DNA of 64,000 bases, taken from positions 434,001 to 498,000 of the forward strand of contig NZ_CP070480.1 of NCBI RefSeq assembly GCF_016924835.1, in the 5' to 3' direction. Shown here in pieces: positions 1 to 7,612 of this stretch. The translations under genes were made by a program, and so were the position numbers. The notes under the pieces were generated by a model, which was not told where the DNA came from, ran no database searches, and saw nothing but the letters and a program-made list of their open reading frames with translations. The stretch comes from Rothia sp. ZJ932. GTDB lineage: Bacteria; Actinomycetota; Actinomycetes; Actinomycetales; Micrococcaceae. The first letter of the stretch is position 1, and every line of letters begins with the position of its first letter.

Positions 1-32
1 ATGCCCTGTGCCAAGATGGATGGATGTTCCAT
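1..32 (-). CDS. Possible ABC transporter ATPase, N-terminus only (runs off the window)
   Basis: Only the first ten codons are visible, reading M-E-H-P-S-I-L-A-Q-G before the window ends. The ATG at 32 follows the stop of the upstream membrane-protein gene by 12 bases and has an AAGGA ribosome site about 9 bases upstream, so a translated gene starting here is well supported. The ATPase identity is inferred from context: the two upstream genes encode FtsX/MacB-topology permeases, which normally work with a separate or fused ATPase. The start would fit the typical short lead-in before the Walker A region, but no diagnostic motif is inside the window. Confidence 0.45.
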   Translation of the reverse strand, partial: MEHPSILAQG

Positions 33-44
33 GTGTATTAGTCC

Positions 45-1178
45 TTAGGTGCTCTTTTTACGATAACTGATGTAGAAAAATGCGGTAGCTAGATGCACTA
101 GGAGGCAAAAGAATAAACAGAGCAACAAGGTCAGAGAAAAGTTGCTGCTTTCATTCATGAAGAGTGAATAAAGTATTTCTGTTGCTAAATACCCGCATAC
201 CAGAGGGAGGGAGAAAGAAATAAAAACTAGAATCTCTATGCGCAGTACACGAAAAAATGGTGTATGCGCATATATTTCTTCCACCTGAAAAGTATTCACC
301 CTGAGGCTTATCAGCCATAGCAGCGTTTGTGTAGCTAAGACAAAGAAGGATAGTAGGACAAGGTGGGGTAGCGCTGTGAATAGTCTTTCACTCATCATGC
401 CCTGTTGAATGGACTGAGGAAATACCTGTTGCTGGTTTACCGCTTGCAGTGTGTAGCTGATGTTTGCGCCCCTAATGGTTAGAGGGAAAGCCGCTAATTT
501 TTCTTCAGCTTCTTGCACGGCGCAGACGCAGATGAGTCCCCTTTCAATTTCCTCTAAACCAATAGCAGGATTGGAAAGAAAATCATTTTCAAAATCTTCC
601 AGGTGGCTCGGGTGTGCCAGTAGAAAACCACTCTGATCAGCACGGATTTCTTGCTGCTTTCCATCGATCCAGGAATAAGTGCTAGCGCTTTCATCGTGAA
701 GGGTCAGAGGGCTTCCCCTAAAGGTTGTGCCCGTTAGTTCTGGGATGGTGCCATAAAGGTTGTACCCCGCATCAGAGCCTGGGATGGGGACGATGGCGTC
801 CCCCAGCTCCAAATGCTGGGCTGCTGAAAAAATGATGTATCCGCTGGTTAGATGGTGTTCTTCAGAAAAAGTCGCGTCACTATAGTCAGGAGCAGTAATT
901 GCGCTGAGATTTGCTATGAAACGCATTTTGGGGTTCTTGGTCAGCAGTTCTTGTAGGTAGGAGTTTGCTGATGTCTCGTGGCTAGAAGCAGGGGCAGGAA
1001 GTGCCTTAAAATAGCTGGTTTCTTGCGGACTCTTCTGGAGCTCAATGGAAGGTGCCGGGGGCATAATGTTGAGTGCGAGAGTAGAGATGCACACAAGTAT
1101 AAAGGATGCAAGAGCTAGCAAAGAGGTGAAGATTCCGGTTGCCCGGACATCTGCAAGGAGTCTTTTAATATAGAACAT
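45..1178 (-). CDS. FtsX/MacB-topology membrane protein (permease subunit, bacteriocin-ABC-like)
   Basis: The 377-residue protein has one N-terminal membrane segment (about residues 15-38), a long extracytoplasmic region (about 40-270) and three C-terminal membrane segments (about 272-370). This is the layout of FtsX, LolC/E and MacB permeases and of the DUF1430-type bacteriocin-associated membrane proteins. A strong AGGAGGTG ribosome site lies 8 bases before the ATG. The start overlaps the end of the upstream permease-like gene by 14 bases, so the two are translationally coupled and probably form a heterodimer. Base composition is clearly more AT-rich than the core genes downstream, suggesting acquisition. 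Substrate unknown; export of, or immunity to, a small secreted peptide is an inference from the neighbouring gene at 2463-2955. Confidence 0.6.
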   Translation of the reverse strand: MFYIKRLLADVRATGIFTSLLALASFILVCISTLALNIMPPAPSIELQKSPQETSYFKALPAPASSHETSANSYLQELLTKNPKMRFIANLSAITAPDYSDATFSEEHHLTSGYIIFSAAQHLELGDAIVPIPGSDAGYNLYGTIPELTGTTFRGSPLTLHDESASTYSWIDGKQQEIRADQSGFLLAHPSHLEDFENDFLSNPAIGLEEIERGLICVCAVQEAEEKLAAFPLTIRGANISYTLQAVNQQQVFPQSIQQGMMSERLFTALPHLVLLSFFVLATQTLLWLISLRVNTFQVEEIYAHTPFFRVLRIEILVFISFSLPLVCGYLATEILYSLFMNESSNFSLTLLLCLFFCLLVHLATAFFYISYRKKST

Positions 1179-2103
1179 GAGATGCGCACCTCCTGATAGC
1201 GTAGTAAATGTAGGCAGAGTAAAGAAGAAGCTGATAGCAGTAAATGACTGCCAAACAGGAAAAAGAAATAATGGCGAGGTGCTGCCAGGTAACGAAAGAG
1301 TTACCTCCGGTGAGGAAGTAGGTAGCTAGGCTAATGAGAATCGCAGGCAGCAGGAGCTGAATCTGTAGAGCTAAAAGACTGGAGAGTTGGCTTCTCAGCG
1401 TGCGGGAACGCGACATTCCTAGAAGAGCGGAAACCAGTATTTTTTCCTTTTGCTGATAGACGATGACATACGTCATGAGCGCCAGGGCTAGAAAGGGAAT
1501 AGAAGACCAGAGTAATGCCGGTGCGTATGTTGTGTCGCTGGTAGCTGAGGGAAGAGCTCCTGCAGGGATTTCAAAAGCAGTGATTCCTCGGGATTTAAAG
1601 GTAGCAAGAATGCGTTCTTCTTCTAGCGGATGCGAGGAGGCAAGCAATAAGTAGGAATAGGCGCCTTCCAGGCAGGATCCCCAGGGGTAGACAATACGTG
1701 TGTTTTGATAAGGGGAAACTAGGCTACTGTTTATTTCTGAGGTGGGAAGCCCACAGGTTTCTATGATCTCGGTGTTGATTCCTTCACTAACTAAGACGTG
1801 GTTTTGGTTCTGCGGAAATTCTTCATTCAGAAAGCCCTGCTGGGAGTAGATAGATATAACGCTAAAGTTTGCGTCTGTAGAAGCTACTAGGGAAGTGTTG
1901 AGCGTATCTGCTATTTCTTTGAGGGTTGCTTGATTAAGGGTGCTGAGAGTATTTTGGTAGAGCTTAATGGTTTGAGTATTTGTATAAGCTCGTGCAGAGG
2001 CTGCCTGCGGTGTTTGACCTACAAAGAGGTAGAGACCAAGAACCATGAGGCAAATAAAAGCTAGGAGCGAGGTAAAAAGAAAAGGGAGAGATCTACCGTT
2101 CAT
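1165..2103 (-). CDS. FtsX/MacB-topology membrane protein, partner permease
   Basis: This 312-residue protein repeats the topology of its downstream neighbour: N-terminal membrane segment (about 7-29), an extracytoplasmic domain (about 30-200) and three C-terminal membrane segments. Between the second and third segments lies the stretch LLGMSRSRTLRSQL, which resembles the coupling-helix region of FtsX-like permeases, where RALGAS-type sequences are common. The ATG at 2103 has an AGGTGG site about 6 bases upstream. It lies 360 bp downstream of the secreted-protein gene, with a hairpin in between. I see no enzyme motif. Best reading: one half of a heterodimeric ABC permease; the specific substrate cannot be called. 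Confidence 0.6.
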   Translation of the reverse strand: MNGRSLPFLFTSLLAFICLMVLGLYLFVGQTPQAASARAYTNTQTIKLYQNTLSTLNQATLKEIADTLNTSLVASTDANFSVISIYSQQGFLNEEFPQNQNHVLVSEGINTEIIETCGLPTSEINSSLVSPYQNTRIVYPWGSCLEGAYSYLLLASSHPLEEERILATFKSRGITAFEIPAGALPSATSDTTYAPALLWSSIPFLALALMTYVIVYQQKEKILVSALLGMSRSRTLRSQLSSLLALQIQLLLPAILISLATYFLTGGNSFVTWQHLAIISFSCLAVIYCYQLLLYSAYIYYAIRRCASHVLY

Positions 2104-2194
2104 GATTCCACCTAAGGTATGACGAGGAAGAATCCTCTCAGCGTGTGTTTTATGGGCTTACTAGGTGCTCATTATTCTTGTACTGAAACCAAAG

Positions 2195-2221
2195 ATGGGA
2201 GATACGGAAAATATCTCCCAT
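2195..2221 (-). terminator. Hairpin between secreted-protein gene and permease genes
   Basis: TGGGAGATA and its exact complement TATCTCCCA are separated by 7 bases, with one further A-T pair at the base. On the minus strand it is followed by a moderately T-rich stretch (TCTTTGGTTT). It lies in the 360-bp gap between the secreted-protein gene and the permease pair, so it could terminate the first transcript or attenuate read-through. The rest of the gap (2222-2462) shows no convincing gene. Confidence 0.5.
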
Positions 2222-2462
2222 ATCGTACGGATGGAGAGGACTATTCAAAATTTCTTTGAACAGTTCCGGAGGTAACAACGACGAACCACTCTCCTTGCTC
2301 CAGCAAGAGGGAAAACGGCGTGAGTATTGTGCAAGATTTTTTATCAGGACGAGCTAACTTTCAGGTTTGCTAACGCTCTACTCAAGCAGTCTATGACTCG
2401 TCGCTGCAACATCCTTCCGCTGCTGTCTGTCCTTTGAATACCCCTCTGGATAAGCCTGCTAT

Positions 2463-2955
2463 TTAGACGAGGTTACTGGGAACAGTTCGAATGCTGTACC
2501 TAAAGATTGTTGGAAGGTCGTTCCAGCCCAGCGAATCGTGAGTCCGCAGTATTGTTTCAGAGCCTGCACTCCATGCTGAACCGTTGCTGCGTGCATTAGA
2601 GCAAGACTTTCCAGCAACAGTAGCGCTGTTTCGTGTATACCACATGCAAACCTCAATGATTCGCTCTCCTTGGTATAAGTTAGCGGCACCTTCCTGTGTA
2701 GAAGAATTGTACTGTTTCTGTGCTGACTGCGTAGCTGGATCTCCAGGATGCGTTGGGTGTGGTGCCACTTGGGTCATCTCCAAAATATTGACCACCAACT
2801 GGAGGGCTATCGTCATCATGAACAAAGCTAAAATCTTCTACTTTGCTTATAGGCTGTTCTTGTATATTATTGGGCAGCGCAACTGACTGCATAGGCATAA
2901 AAGTAATACTTAGTAGAGCTATGAGAGCACTCATACGGGTTCGAGAAGACATCAT
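2463..2955 (-). pseudogene. Small secreted protein, interrupted by a frameshift (bacteriocin-like locus)
   Basis: The reading frame opening at 2955 has an AAGGAG site and a clear signal peptide (positively charged SSRTR, hydrophobic core LIALLSITFM, likely cleavage after SVA) but stops at 2680 after 91 residues. The next frame, open to 2463, continues with a protein-like sequence that contains CMWYTRN, KSCSN and SLGWNDLP. A one-base excess between about 2680 and 2800 would join the two into a secreted protein of about 160 residues; the TTTT run near 2785 is one candidate site. I do not recognise the family. Alternatives are that the 91-residue form is the real product, that this is an assembly error, or that frameshifting is programmed. 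The small secreted product next to FtsX-like permeases recalls lactococcin-972-type loci, but sequence similarity to that family is not evident. Confidence 0.45.
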
Positions 2956-2986
2956 AAACTCCTTAGTTTATAAAGCGGCTAAGAAC

Positions 2987-2998
2987 CCTACCGGTAGG
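2987..2998. promoter_or_regulatory. Perfect 12-bp palindrome upstream of the secreted-protein gene
   Basis: CCTACCGGTAGG is a perfect palindrome 32 bases upstream of the ATG at 2955, a position suited to an operator or to overlap with a promoter. No binding protein is encoded nearby within the window. Confidence 0.35.
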
Positions 2999-3093
2999 TT
3001 GCTTATTAATGTAATGCCCGACACGTTTTTCTGTCAAGGGTTCCTAAAATTTTACCTATCCTCTCTTCCGAATAAGCCTCCTTAAACACACAA

Positions 3094-3138
3094 AGAGCCC
3101 GCCTCCTCATCCTCTGCAGATGAAGAAACGGGCCCTCT
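3094..3138 (-). terminator. Terminator after purM
   Basis: AGAGCCCG and CGGGCCCTCT pair across an inner CATC/GATG stem, with T-rich sequence on the minus strand beyond. It lies about 30 bases after the purM stop and probably ends the purF-purM transcript. Confidence 0.6.
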
Positions 3139-3165
3139 ATATTAGACCTTTAGAGGGCTAGCTGC

Positions 3166-4302
3166 TTAGCTAGCGTAGCTATTGAGCAGCACTGCTGCAC
3201 CGCCGTCCACGCCCTTAGCGCCCTGTACATAGTCGGCATTGCTCTTGTGCTCGCCGTTATCTGCCTCGACGGTGCCCAAGATCCATGAGGGCAGACCGCG
3301 CTTGTTCAGACGCTCAACAGCCGCATCAGCAACTGAAGGATCAACCACAGCAATCATGCCAACACCCAGGTTGAGGGTGCGCTCAAGATCAGCCTGAGGA
3401 ACAGCCCCCAAATCACCGATCAGCTTGAAAATAGCCGGAATTTCCCAAGTAGAACGGTCAACCAGACCAACGGTGCCAACGGGTAGGACGCGCGCCAGGT
3501 TAGCTGCCAGACCGCCACCGGTGACGTGTGAGAAACCGCGAATTCCGCTACCGGTGGTGCCGTCTTCACCATTGACGGGGAATGCCTCTATCAAATCAAG
3601 GCAGTCAGCGGTATAGATGCGGGTGGGCACCAAGAGCTCTTCACCAATGGTGCGTCCGAAATCTTCAACGTGGCGCTCATAACCCCAGCCAGCCACCTCA
3701 AGCACCTTACGCACCAGGGAGTAACCGTTGGAGTGAATACCTGAGGACGCCATAGCAATTAGAACATCGCCCTCACGCACACGGTCTGGACCCAGTAGCT
3801 CGTCAGCTTCAACAATGCCGGTAGCCGCGCCAGCAACATCGTACTCATCTTCAGCCAGCAGACCGGGGTGCTCAGCTGTTTCACCACCCACCAGGGCGGT
3901 GCCAGCCAGTGAACAGCCCTCAGCCACGCCGCGCACAATATCAGCAATGCGTTCGGGAACTACTTTGCCGGTAGCGATGTAATCAGTCATAAACAGCGGG
4001 CGCGCACCGGTAACCACGATGTCATCAACCACCATACCCACCAGGTCTTGACCGATAGTGTGGTGAATATCGAGTTTCTGCGCGATCGCTACCTTGGTGC
4101 CCACACCGTCGGTTGAAGTTGCCAGGTAAGGCTTCTTGTACTCTTTGAGTACAGAGAGGTCAAAAAGACCCGCGAAACCGCCAACACCGCCTACAACACC
4201 GGCACTGTGGGTTGCCTTCACCGCGTCCTTCATCAGCTCAACAGCGCGGTCGCCGGCTTCTACGTCAACGCCAGCACCGGCGTAGGTTACTTTTTCAGTC
4301 AT
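3166..4302 (-). CDS. purM: Phosphoribosylformylglycinamidine cyclo-ligase (AIR synthetase)
   Basis: PurM closes the imidazole ring, turning FGAM into 5-aminoimidazole ribonucleotide with ATP, step five of de novo purine synthesis, in the cytoplasm. Family signatures are present in order: TYAGAGVDVEAGD near the start, ATSTDGVGTK, GMVVDDIVVTGARPLFMTDY, and GGETAEHPGLL. At 378 residues it is slightly longer than usual. An upstream in-frame ATG at 4320 exists, but the ATG at 4302 is preferred because an AAAGGA site lies 8-10 bases before it and because conserved sequence begins there. It follows purF by 33 bases on the same strand, so the two are very likely cotranscribed. Confidence 0.96.
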   Translation of the reverse strand: MTEKVTYAGAGVDVEAGDRAVELMKDAVKATHSAGVVGGVGGFAGLFDLSVLKEYKKPYLATSTDGVGTKVAIAQKLDIHHTIGQDLVGMVVDDIVVTGARPLFMTDYIATGKVVPERIADIVRGVAEGCSLAGTALVGGETAEHPGLLAEDEYDVAGAATGIVEADELLGPDRVREGDVLIAMASSGIHSNGYSLVRKVLEVAGWGYERHVEDFGRTIGEELLVPTRIYTADCLDLIEAFPVNGEDGTTGSGIRGFSHVTGGGLAANLARVLPVGTVGLVDRSTWEIPAIFKLIGDLGAVPQADLERTLNLGVGMIAVVDPSVADAAVERLNKRGLPSWILGTVEADNGEHKSNADYVQGAKGVDGGAAVLLNSYAS

Positions 4303-4335
4303 CAATTTAATCCTTTGCAAGAAGTGGGTGGGGTC

Positions 4336-6021
4336 TTAGCGTTTGTCTTCGGGCAGAACCAGCGACTCAAGGTCAGAATCGGGGCCTGGATCGCAGGAGC
4401 CACGCTGGGCTGCGTCTGCTTCTGCCACCTTGTGCTCAAGTGCCTCAGTGCCCGGACGTGTGTCAATAGAAACAGCCTGAGCGTTTTCGGGTTTGTTCGG
4501 TACAGGGCGTTTAACAGTCACTTCAGCGACAGCGCCAGAGAACGGACCGCCGGTCTTATCAGCATCAAAGACATTCTTGCCGCGTTCGTGGCTGGGAATC
4601 TCTACCGGGTAGTCACCGGTGAAACAAGCCGTACACAGGTTAGCGCGGGGCTGGTTGGTGGCTGCAATCATGCCGTCTTCAGAAATGTAACCCAGCGAAT
4701 CAGCACCGAGAGACTCACGAATCTCGTCAATTACAAGACCGTTAGCGATCAGCTCTGAGCGGGAGGCAAAGTCGATGCCGTAGAAGCAGGGCCACTTAAC
4801 GGGTGGTGATGAAATACGAACGTGTACCTCTTTCGCACCCGCTTCGCGCAGCATACGTACCATAGCGCGCTGGGTATTGCCACGCACGATGGAATCGTCA
4901 ATAACCACCAAGCGCTTACCAGCAATCACTGATTTGAGCGGGTTCAATTTGAGCCGAATACCCAACTGGCGGATGGTTTGAGAGGGCTGAATAAAGGTTC
5001 TACCCACGTAAGCATTCTTCACCACACCGTTACCAAAGGGAATGCCGGATTCTTCGGCGTAACCAATAGCGGCGGGAGTACCAGATTCGGGGGTGGGCAT
5101 GACCAAATCGGCATCAACGCCGTGCTCACGCGCTAACTGGCGACCCATCTCAACGCGCGATTCGTAGACGCTGCGTCCGCTAATGGTGGTATCAGGACGC
5201 GCCAGGTAAACGTACTCGAAAACGCAACCTGCGGGCTTAGCATCTGCAAAGCGCTGGGTACGCAAACCGTCTTCATCGATGGTCAAGAACTCGCCGGGCT
5301 CAACTTCACGCACGAAAGAAGCACCCACAATATCGAGGGCGGCGGTCTCTGAGGCGACCACCCAGCCGCGTTCGAGACGGCCAAGCACCAGCGGTCGAAT
5401 ACCCTGAGGGTCACGCGCTGCGTAGAGGGTGTTTTCATCCATAAAAGTTAGGCAGAAAGCGCCCCTGAGAGTGGGAAGCAGATCGAGGGCTGCTTCTTCA
5501 AGGGAATCGAAGGGGTGATCCTCTAGCAGGGCAGTTACCAAAGCGGTATCGGTGGTGTTACCCTGGGCGATTTCACCGCGCTGGGGTTTAGCGCCGGAGT
5601 TTTTTGCCAGCACACGCTCATAGAGCTGCGCTGAGTTAGTGATATTACCGTTGTGCGCCAGCGCCAGCGTACCGTGCGGGGTCGCACCCAAAGTCGGCTG
5701 AGCATTCGCCCAGTGTGACGCACCAGTGGTGGAATAACGGCAGTGACCAATAGCCATATGACCGGTGAGAGTCGTCAGCGTAGCTTCATCAAACACCTGC
5801 GAGACAAGACCCATATCTTTATAGACCGCGAGGTTCTTGCCATTGCTGGTAGCGATACCAGCTGATTCCTGCCCGCGGTGCTGCAGAGCGTACAGACCGT
5901 AATAGGTCAGTTTGGCGACATCCTCGCCGGGAGCCCACACACCGAAAACGCCGCATTCATCTTTAGGGCCGTGGTCGATGGGGTCTAAATCAAGGGTTAG
6001 TGTGCCGTCGGGACGAGCCAA
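4336..6021 (-). CDS. purF: Amidophosphoribosyltransferase (glutamine PRPP amidotransferase)
   Basis: PurF makes phosphoribosylamine from PRPP and glutamine, the first committed step of purine synthesis. The N-terminal nucleophile glutaminase begins at Cys23 in DECGVFGVW, implying propeptide removal as in the Bacillus-type enzymes. The PRPP-binding motif is VVIDDSIVRGNT, and NLCTACFTGDYP supplies cysteines expected for the 4Fe-4S cluster of this subtype. The first codon is TTG at 6021, supported by an AAGAGG site about 8 bases upstream. The 561-residue length includes a C-terminal tail of about 50 residues, rich in acidic residues and alanine, beyond the catalytic core. The leader (6022-6175) shows no riboswitch I can recognise. 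Confidence 0.96.
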   Translation of the reverse strand: MARPDGTLTLDLDPIDHGPKDECGVFGVWAPGEDVAKLTYYGLYALQHRGQESAGIATSNGKNLAVYKDMGLVSQVFDEATLTTLTGHMAIGHCRYSTTGASHWANAQPTLGATPHGTLALAHNGNITNSAQLYERVLAKNSGAKPQRGEIAQGNTTDTALVTALLEDHPFDSLEEAALDLLPTLRGAFCLTFMDENTLYAARDPQGIRPLVLGRLERGWVVASETAALDIVGASFVREVEPGEFLTIDEDGLRTQRFADAKPAGCVFEYVYLARPDTTISGRSVYESRVEMGRQLAREHGVDADLVMPTPESGTPAAIGYAEESGIPFGNGVVKNAYVGRTFIQPSQTIRQLGIRLKLNPLKSVIAGKRLVVIDDSIVRGNTQRAMVRMLREAGAKEVHVRISSPPVKWPCFYGIDFASRSELIANGLVIDEIRESLGADSLGYISEDGMIAATNQPRANLCTACFTGDYPVEIPSHERGKNVFDADKTGGPFSGAVAEVTVKRPVPNKPENAQAVSIDTRPGTEALEHKVAEADAAQRGSCDPGPDSDLESLVLPEDKR

Positions 6022-6175
6022 TTGGAGCCCTCTTTCCGCTGGTGGTTGATTGCGAAACTTTCAGTGCTGCACCTCGCACATTTGCGATGCACAGCACTAT
6101 TTTTATAGTACCGGGTGGTACCGGCTTTACCCCGTCATCCAGTACCTTGTGGGTGGCATGGTTGGCGGGAAAGCC

Positions 6176-6208
6176 AAAACAAAACCCCGGCGTGAAAACA
6201 CACCGGGG
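6176..6208 (-). terminator. Strong intrinsic terminator after the two-TM membrane protein gene
   Basis: On the minus strand CCCCGGTGTG, a TTTT loop and CACGCCGGGG are followed by TTTTGTTTT. This ends the gene at 6217-6582 and insulates it from purF. Confidence 0.8.
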
Positions 6209-6216
6209 GTAAAACT

Positions 6217-6582
6217 TTAGTCTTCGGGAATAGCGCGGTAGGTTTGTGCGCGCTTCACCGATTTCTTATCAAGAAACAGCGCAACCAATGCGCCGCACGC
6301 CGCGCCCAAAGAGCCAAAGAGCACAGCCAAAACACCAAAAACAGCGCCGAGTGTGTACTGCATAGAACCCGGACCCAGAAGAGTGCTGAGGAGCGCTACC
6401 AACAAACCCAGCACCAGACCAGCTGCAGTGAACCCCGTCATTGACGGCGCCACACGGTAGGTAACCGCCTGTTCAGACGGGCGTGGGGCGGTAGCCGAGG
6501 ACGCGCGGTTCGGTTCTGCGGAGGCAGACGCGTCCTGCTGATTCTGCACAGTGGAAGGGGTATTTTCGGGCGAAATGCTCAT
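6217..6582 (-). CDS. Conserved actinobacterial two-TM membrane protein of unknown function
   Basis: A 121-residue protein with a Ser/Ala/Pro-rich, hydrophilic N-terminal 40 residues and two membrane segments (about 48-68 and 78-103), followed by a short basic tail (DKKSVKRAQTYR). Similar small proteins sit beside purF/purM in related Micrococcaceae as far as I recall, but no activity is known. It starts at the ATG at 6582, back to back with the antitoxin gene at 6678. A strong terminator follows it. I assign no function. Confidence 0.75.
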   Translation of the reverse strand: MSISPENTPSTVQNQQDASASAEPNRASSATAPRPSEQAVTYRVAPSMTGFTAAGLVLGLLVALLSTLLGPGSMQYTLGAVFGVLAVLFGSLGAACGALVALFLDKKSVKRAQTYRAIPED

Positions 6583-6637
6583 GCGTATAAGAATAACATC
6601 TTGAAGTAATCAGAGTATCTGGCATTAAAATCGCTTG

Positions 6638-6649
6638 TTTTGTACAAAA
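6638..6649. promoter_or_regulatory. Probable antitoxin operator with TGTACA core
   Basis: TTTTGTACAAAA is a perfect 12-bp palindrome ending 28 bases before the antitoxin start. Its TGTACA core is the hexamer known to be recognised by YefM-type antitoxins in E. coli, which suggests autoregulation of the adjacent Phd/YefM gene. The site also lies upstream of the divergent gene starting at 6582. Confidence 0.6.
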
Positions 6650-6677
6650 ACAACAATTTGTAAAACATGATGGTTGC

Positions 6678-6941
6678 ATGAGTGAAATGACTATCAGCGA
6701 AGCGCGTTCTAGTCTGGGTGAGGCTGTAGACACCGCGCGCATAGAATGTGAACCGCTCTACCTTACCCGGCACGGAAAGCGGGTTACAGCAAACAACGAT
6801 GAAGCAATGCTTGAGCACCTGCTAGAGACCGCAGAAGAGCTAGCCGATCTACGCGCAGCACAAGAAACACAAGAACGTATTGCTCAAGGAGACGAGGAAC
6901 TTATTCCCTGGGAAGACGTCAAGAAAGATTTAGGCCTTTAG
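6678..6941 (+). CDS. Phd/YefM-family antitoxin
   Basis: The 87-residue protein opens with the Phd/YefM DNA-binding fold (TISEARSSLGEAVDTAR, then EPLYLTRHGKRV) and continues into a charged, flexible C-terminal half rich in Glu and Lys, the usual toxin-neutralising segment. It is expected to bind a RelE/ParE toxin and to repress its own promoter through the TGTACA palindrome at 6638-6649. The toxin gene that should follow is present only as a broken relic (6945-7212), so this is an orphan antitoxin. The local sequence is AT-richer than the flanks. Confidence 0.88.
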   Translation: MSEMTISEARSSLGEAVDTARIECEPLYLTRHGKRVTANNDEAMLEHLLETAEELADLRAAQETQERIAQGDEELIPWEDVKKDLGL

Positions 6942-6944
6942 AAC

Positions 6945-7212
6945 CTGAGCTATCGGGCAATCATCGCAGGCTCGGTGCATCGACAGCTCAAAAAAAACTA
7001 GATAAGTCAGCTTTGCCGCGTATTCAAGCGACTATAGAACTACTTGCCGACACACCACGCCTACCCGGCGTGAAGAAAATTCAGGGAACACACAACGTCT
7101 GTGGCGGGTTCCTACAGAAAACTACAGAAGTGTCTACAGCATTGATAACTGCGTGTTAGTTATACACGCAGTTGCTGTAGAGCACCGCAGGGAAATCTGC
7201 CAAAAAATATAG
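6945..7212 (+). pseudogene. Degraded RelE/ParE-family toxin gene
   Basis: Reading on directly from the antitoxin stop gives LSYRAIIAGSVHRQLKK, then a stop. A shift in the run of eight A (6990-6997) restores LDKSALPRIQATIELLAD and PRLPGVKKIQGTHNV. Removing a duplicated TG (7100-7103) restores WRVPTENYRSVYSIDN and VEHRREICQKI up to a TAG at 7210-7212. The joined protein of about 88 residues is a typical RelE toxin, including the conserved W-R-V, Y-R-x-x-Y and H-R-x-x-I pattern. No ATG, GTG or TTG stands at the expected start; the first codon is CTG. Three lesions make a functional toxin very unlikely. Confidence 0.85.
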
Positions 7213-7228
7213 TTTCAATAAAAGAAAA

Positions 7229-7612
7229 CTACAGAACCGGCAAATACTCGCTGATATCGCTACGCAGACCTGAGGCTAAGACGGAGGCGCTCGCGTCCTG
7301 CCACGACTCAAACCCCAGCGCCAGACAGCACCAGGTGAAAGCGTCCGTCTCAACGACATTCGGGGGAGTACCGCGGGTATGCCGCGGCCCAGCAATACAC
7401 TGTGTCACCCCGTAGGGCGGCACGCGCACCTCCACCGAATTACCCGGAGCAAGAGTGGCTAACTCCTCCAACAAAAACCGCACAGCAGTAGCCCGCACAG
7501 AACGCGACAGCGCAGCAAACTGCTCCCGCGCGTCATCCTGTTTCAAAGCAGAACGCACCGCATGAACCGCGGCAATACCCTCGTCGGTAGAAACCTTGCG
7601 CTTAATAGCCAT
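7229..7612 (-). CDS. Sterol carrier family protein (bacterial SCP-like, actinobacterial)
   Basis: A 127-residue protein that carries the strongly conserved stretch VEVRVPPYGVTQC followed by GPRHTRGTPPNVVETD, the signature of an actinobacterial family annotated as sterol carrier family protein. The C-terminal SGLRSDISEYLPVL also fits. The ligand is unknown, and the name reflects fold similarity rather than demonstrated sterol transport. Its ATG overlaps the stop of the asparaginase gene as TAATG, so the two are translationally coupled. Confidence 0.8.
   Translation of the reverse strand: MAIKRKVSTDEGIAAVHAVRSALKQDDAREQFAALSRSVRATAVRFLLEELATLAPGNSVEVRVPPYGVTQCIAGPRHTRGTPPNVVETDAFTWCCLALGFESWQDASASVLASGLRSDISEYLPVL

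Noticed and set aside
2584-2886. 100-residue plus-strand frame overlapping the secreted-protein gene
   Set aside because: Has no ribosome site or signal peptide, whereas the minus-strand frame has AAGGAG and a classical signal peptide.
4207-4758. 183-residue open frame on the plus strand
   Set aside because: It lies antisense to the purF and purM coding regions, which match known proteins along their whole length; no ribosome site or recognisable domain.
6022-6175. Possible purine or other riboswitch in the purF leader
   Set aside because: No conserved riboswitch core or paired stems could be recognised; only GGTACC-type short repeats near 6110-6125.
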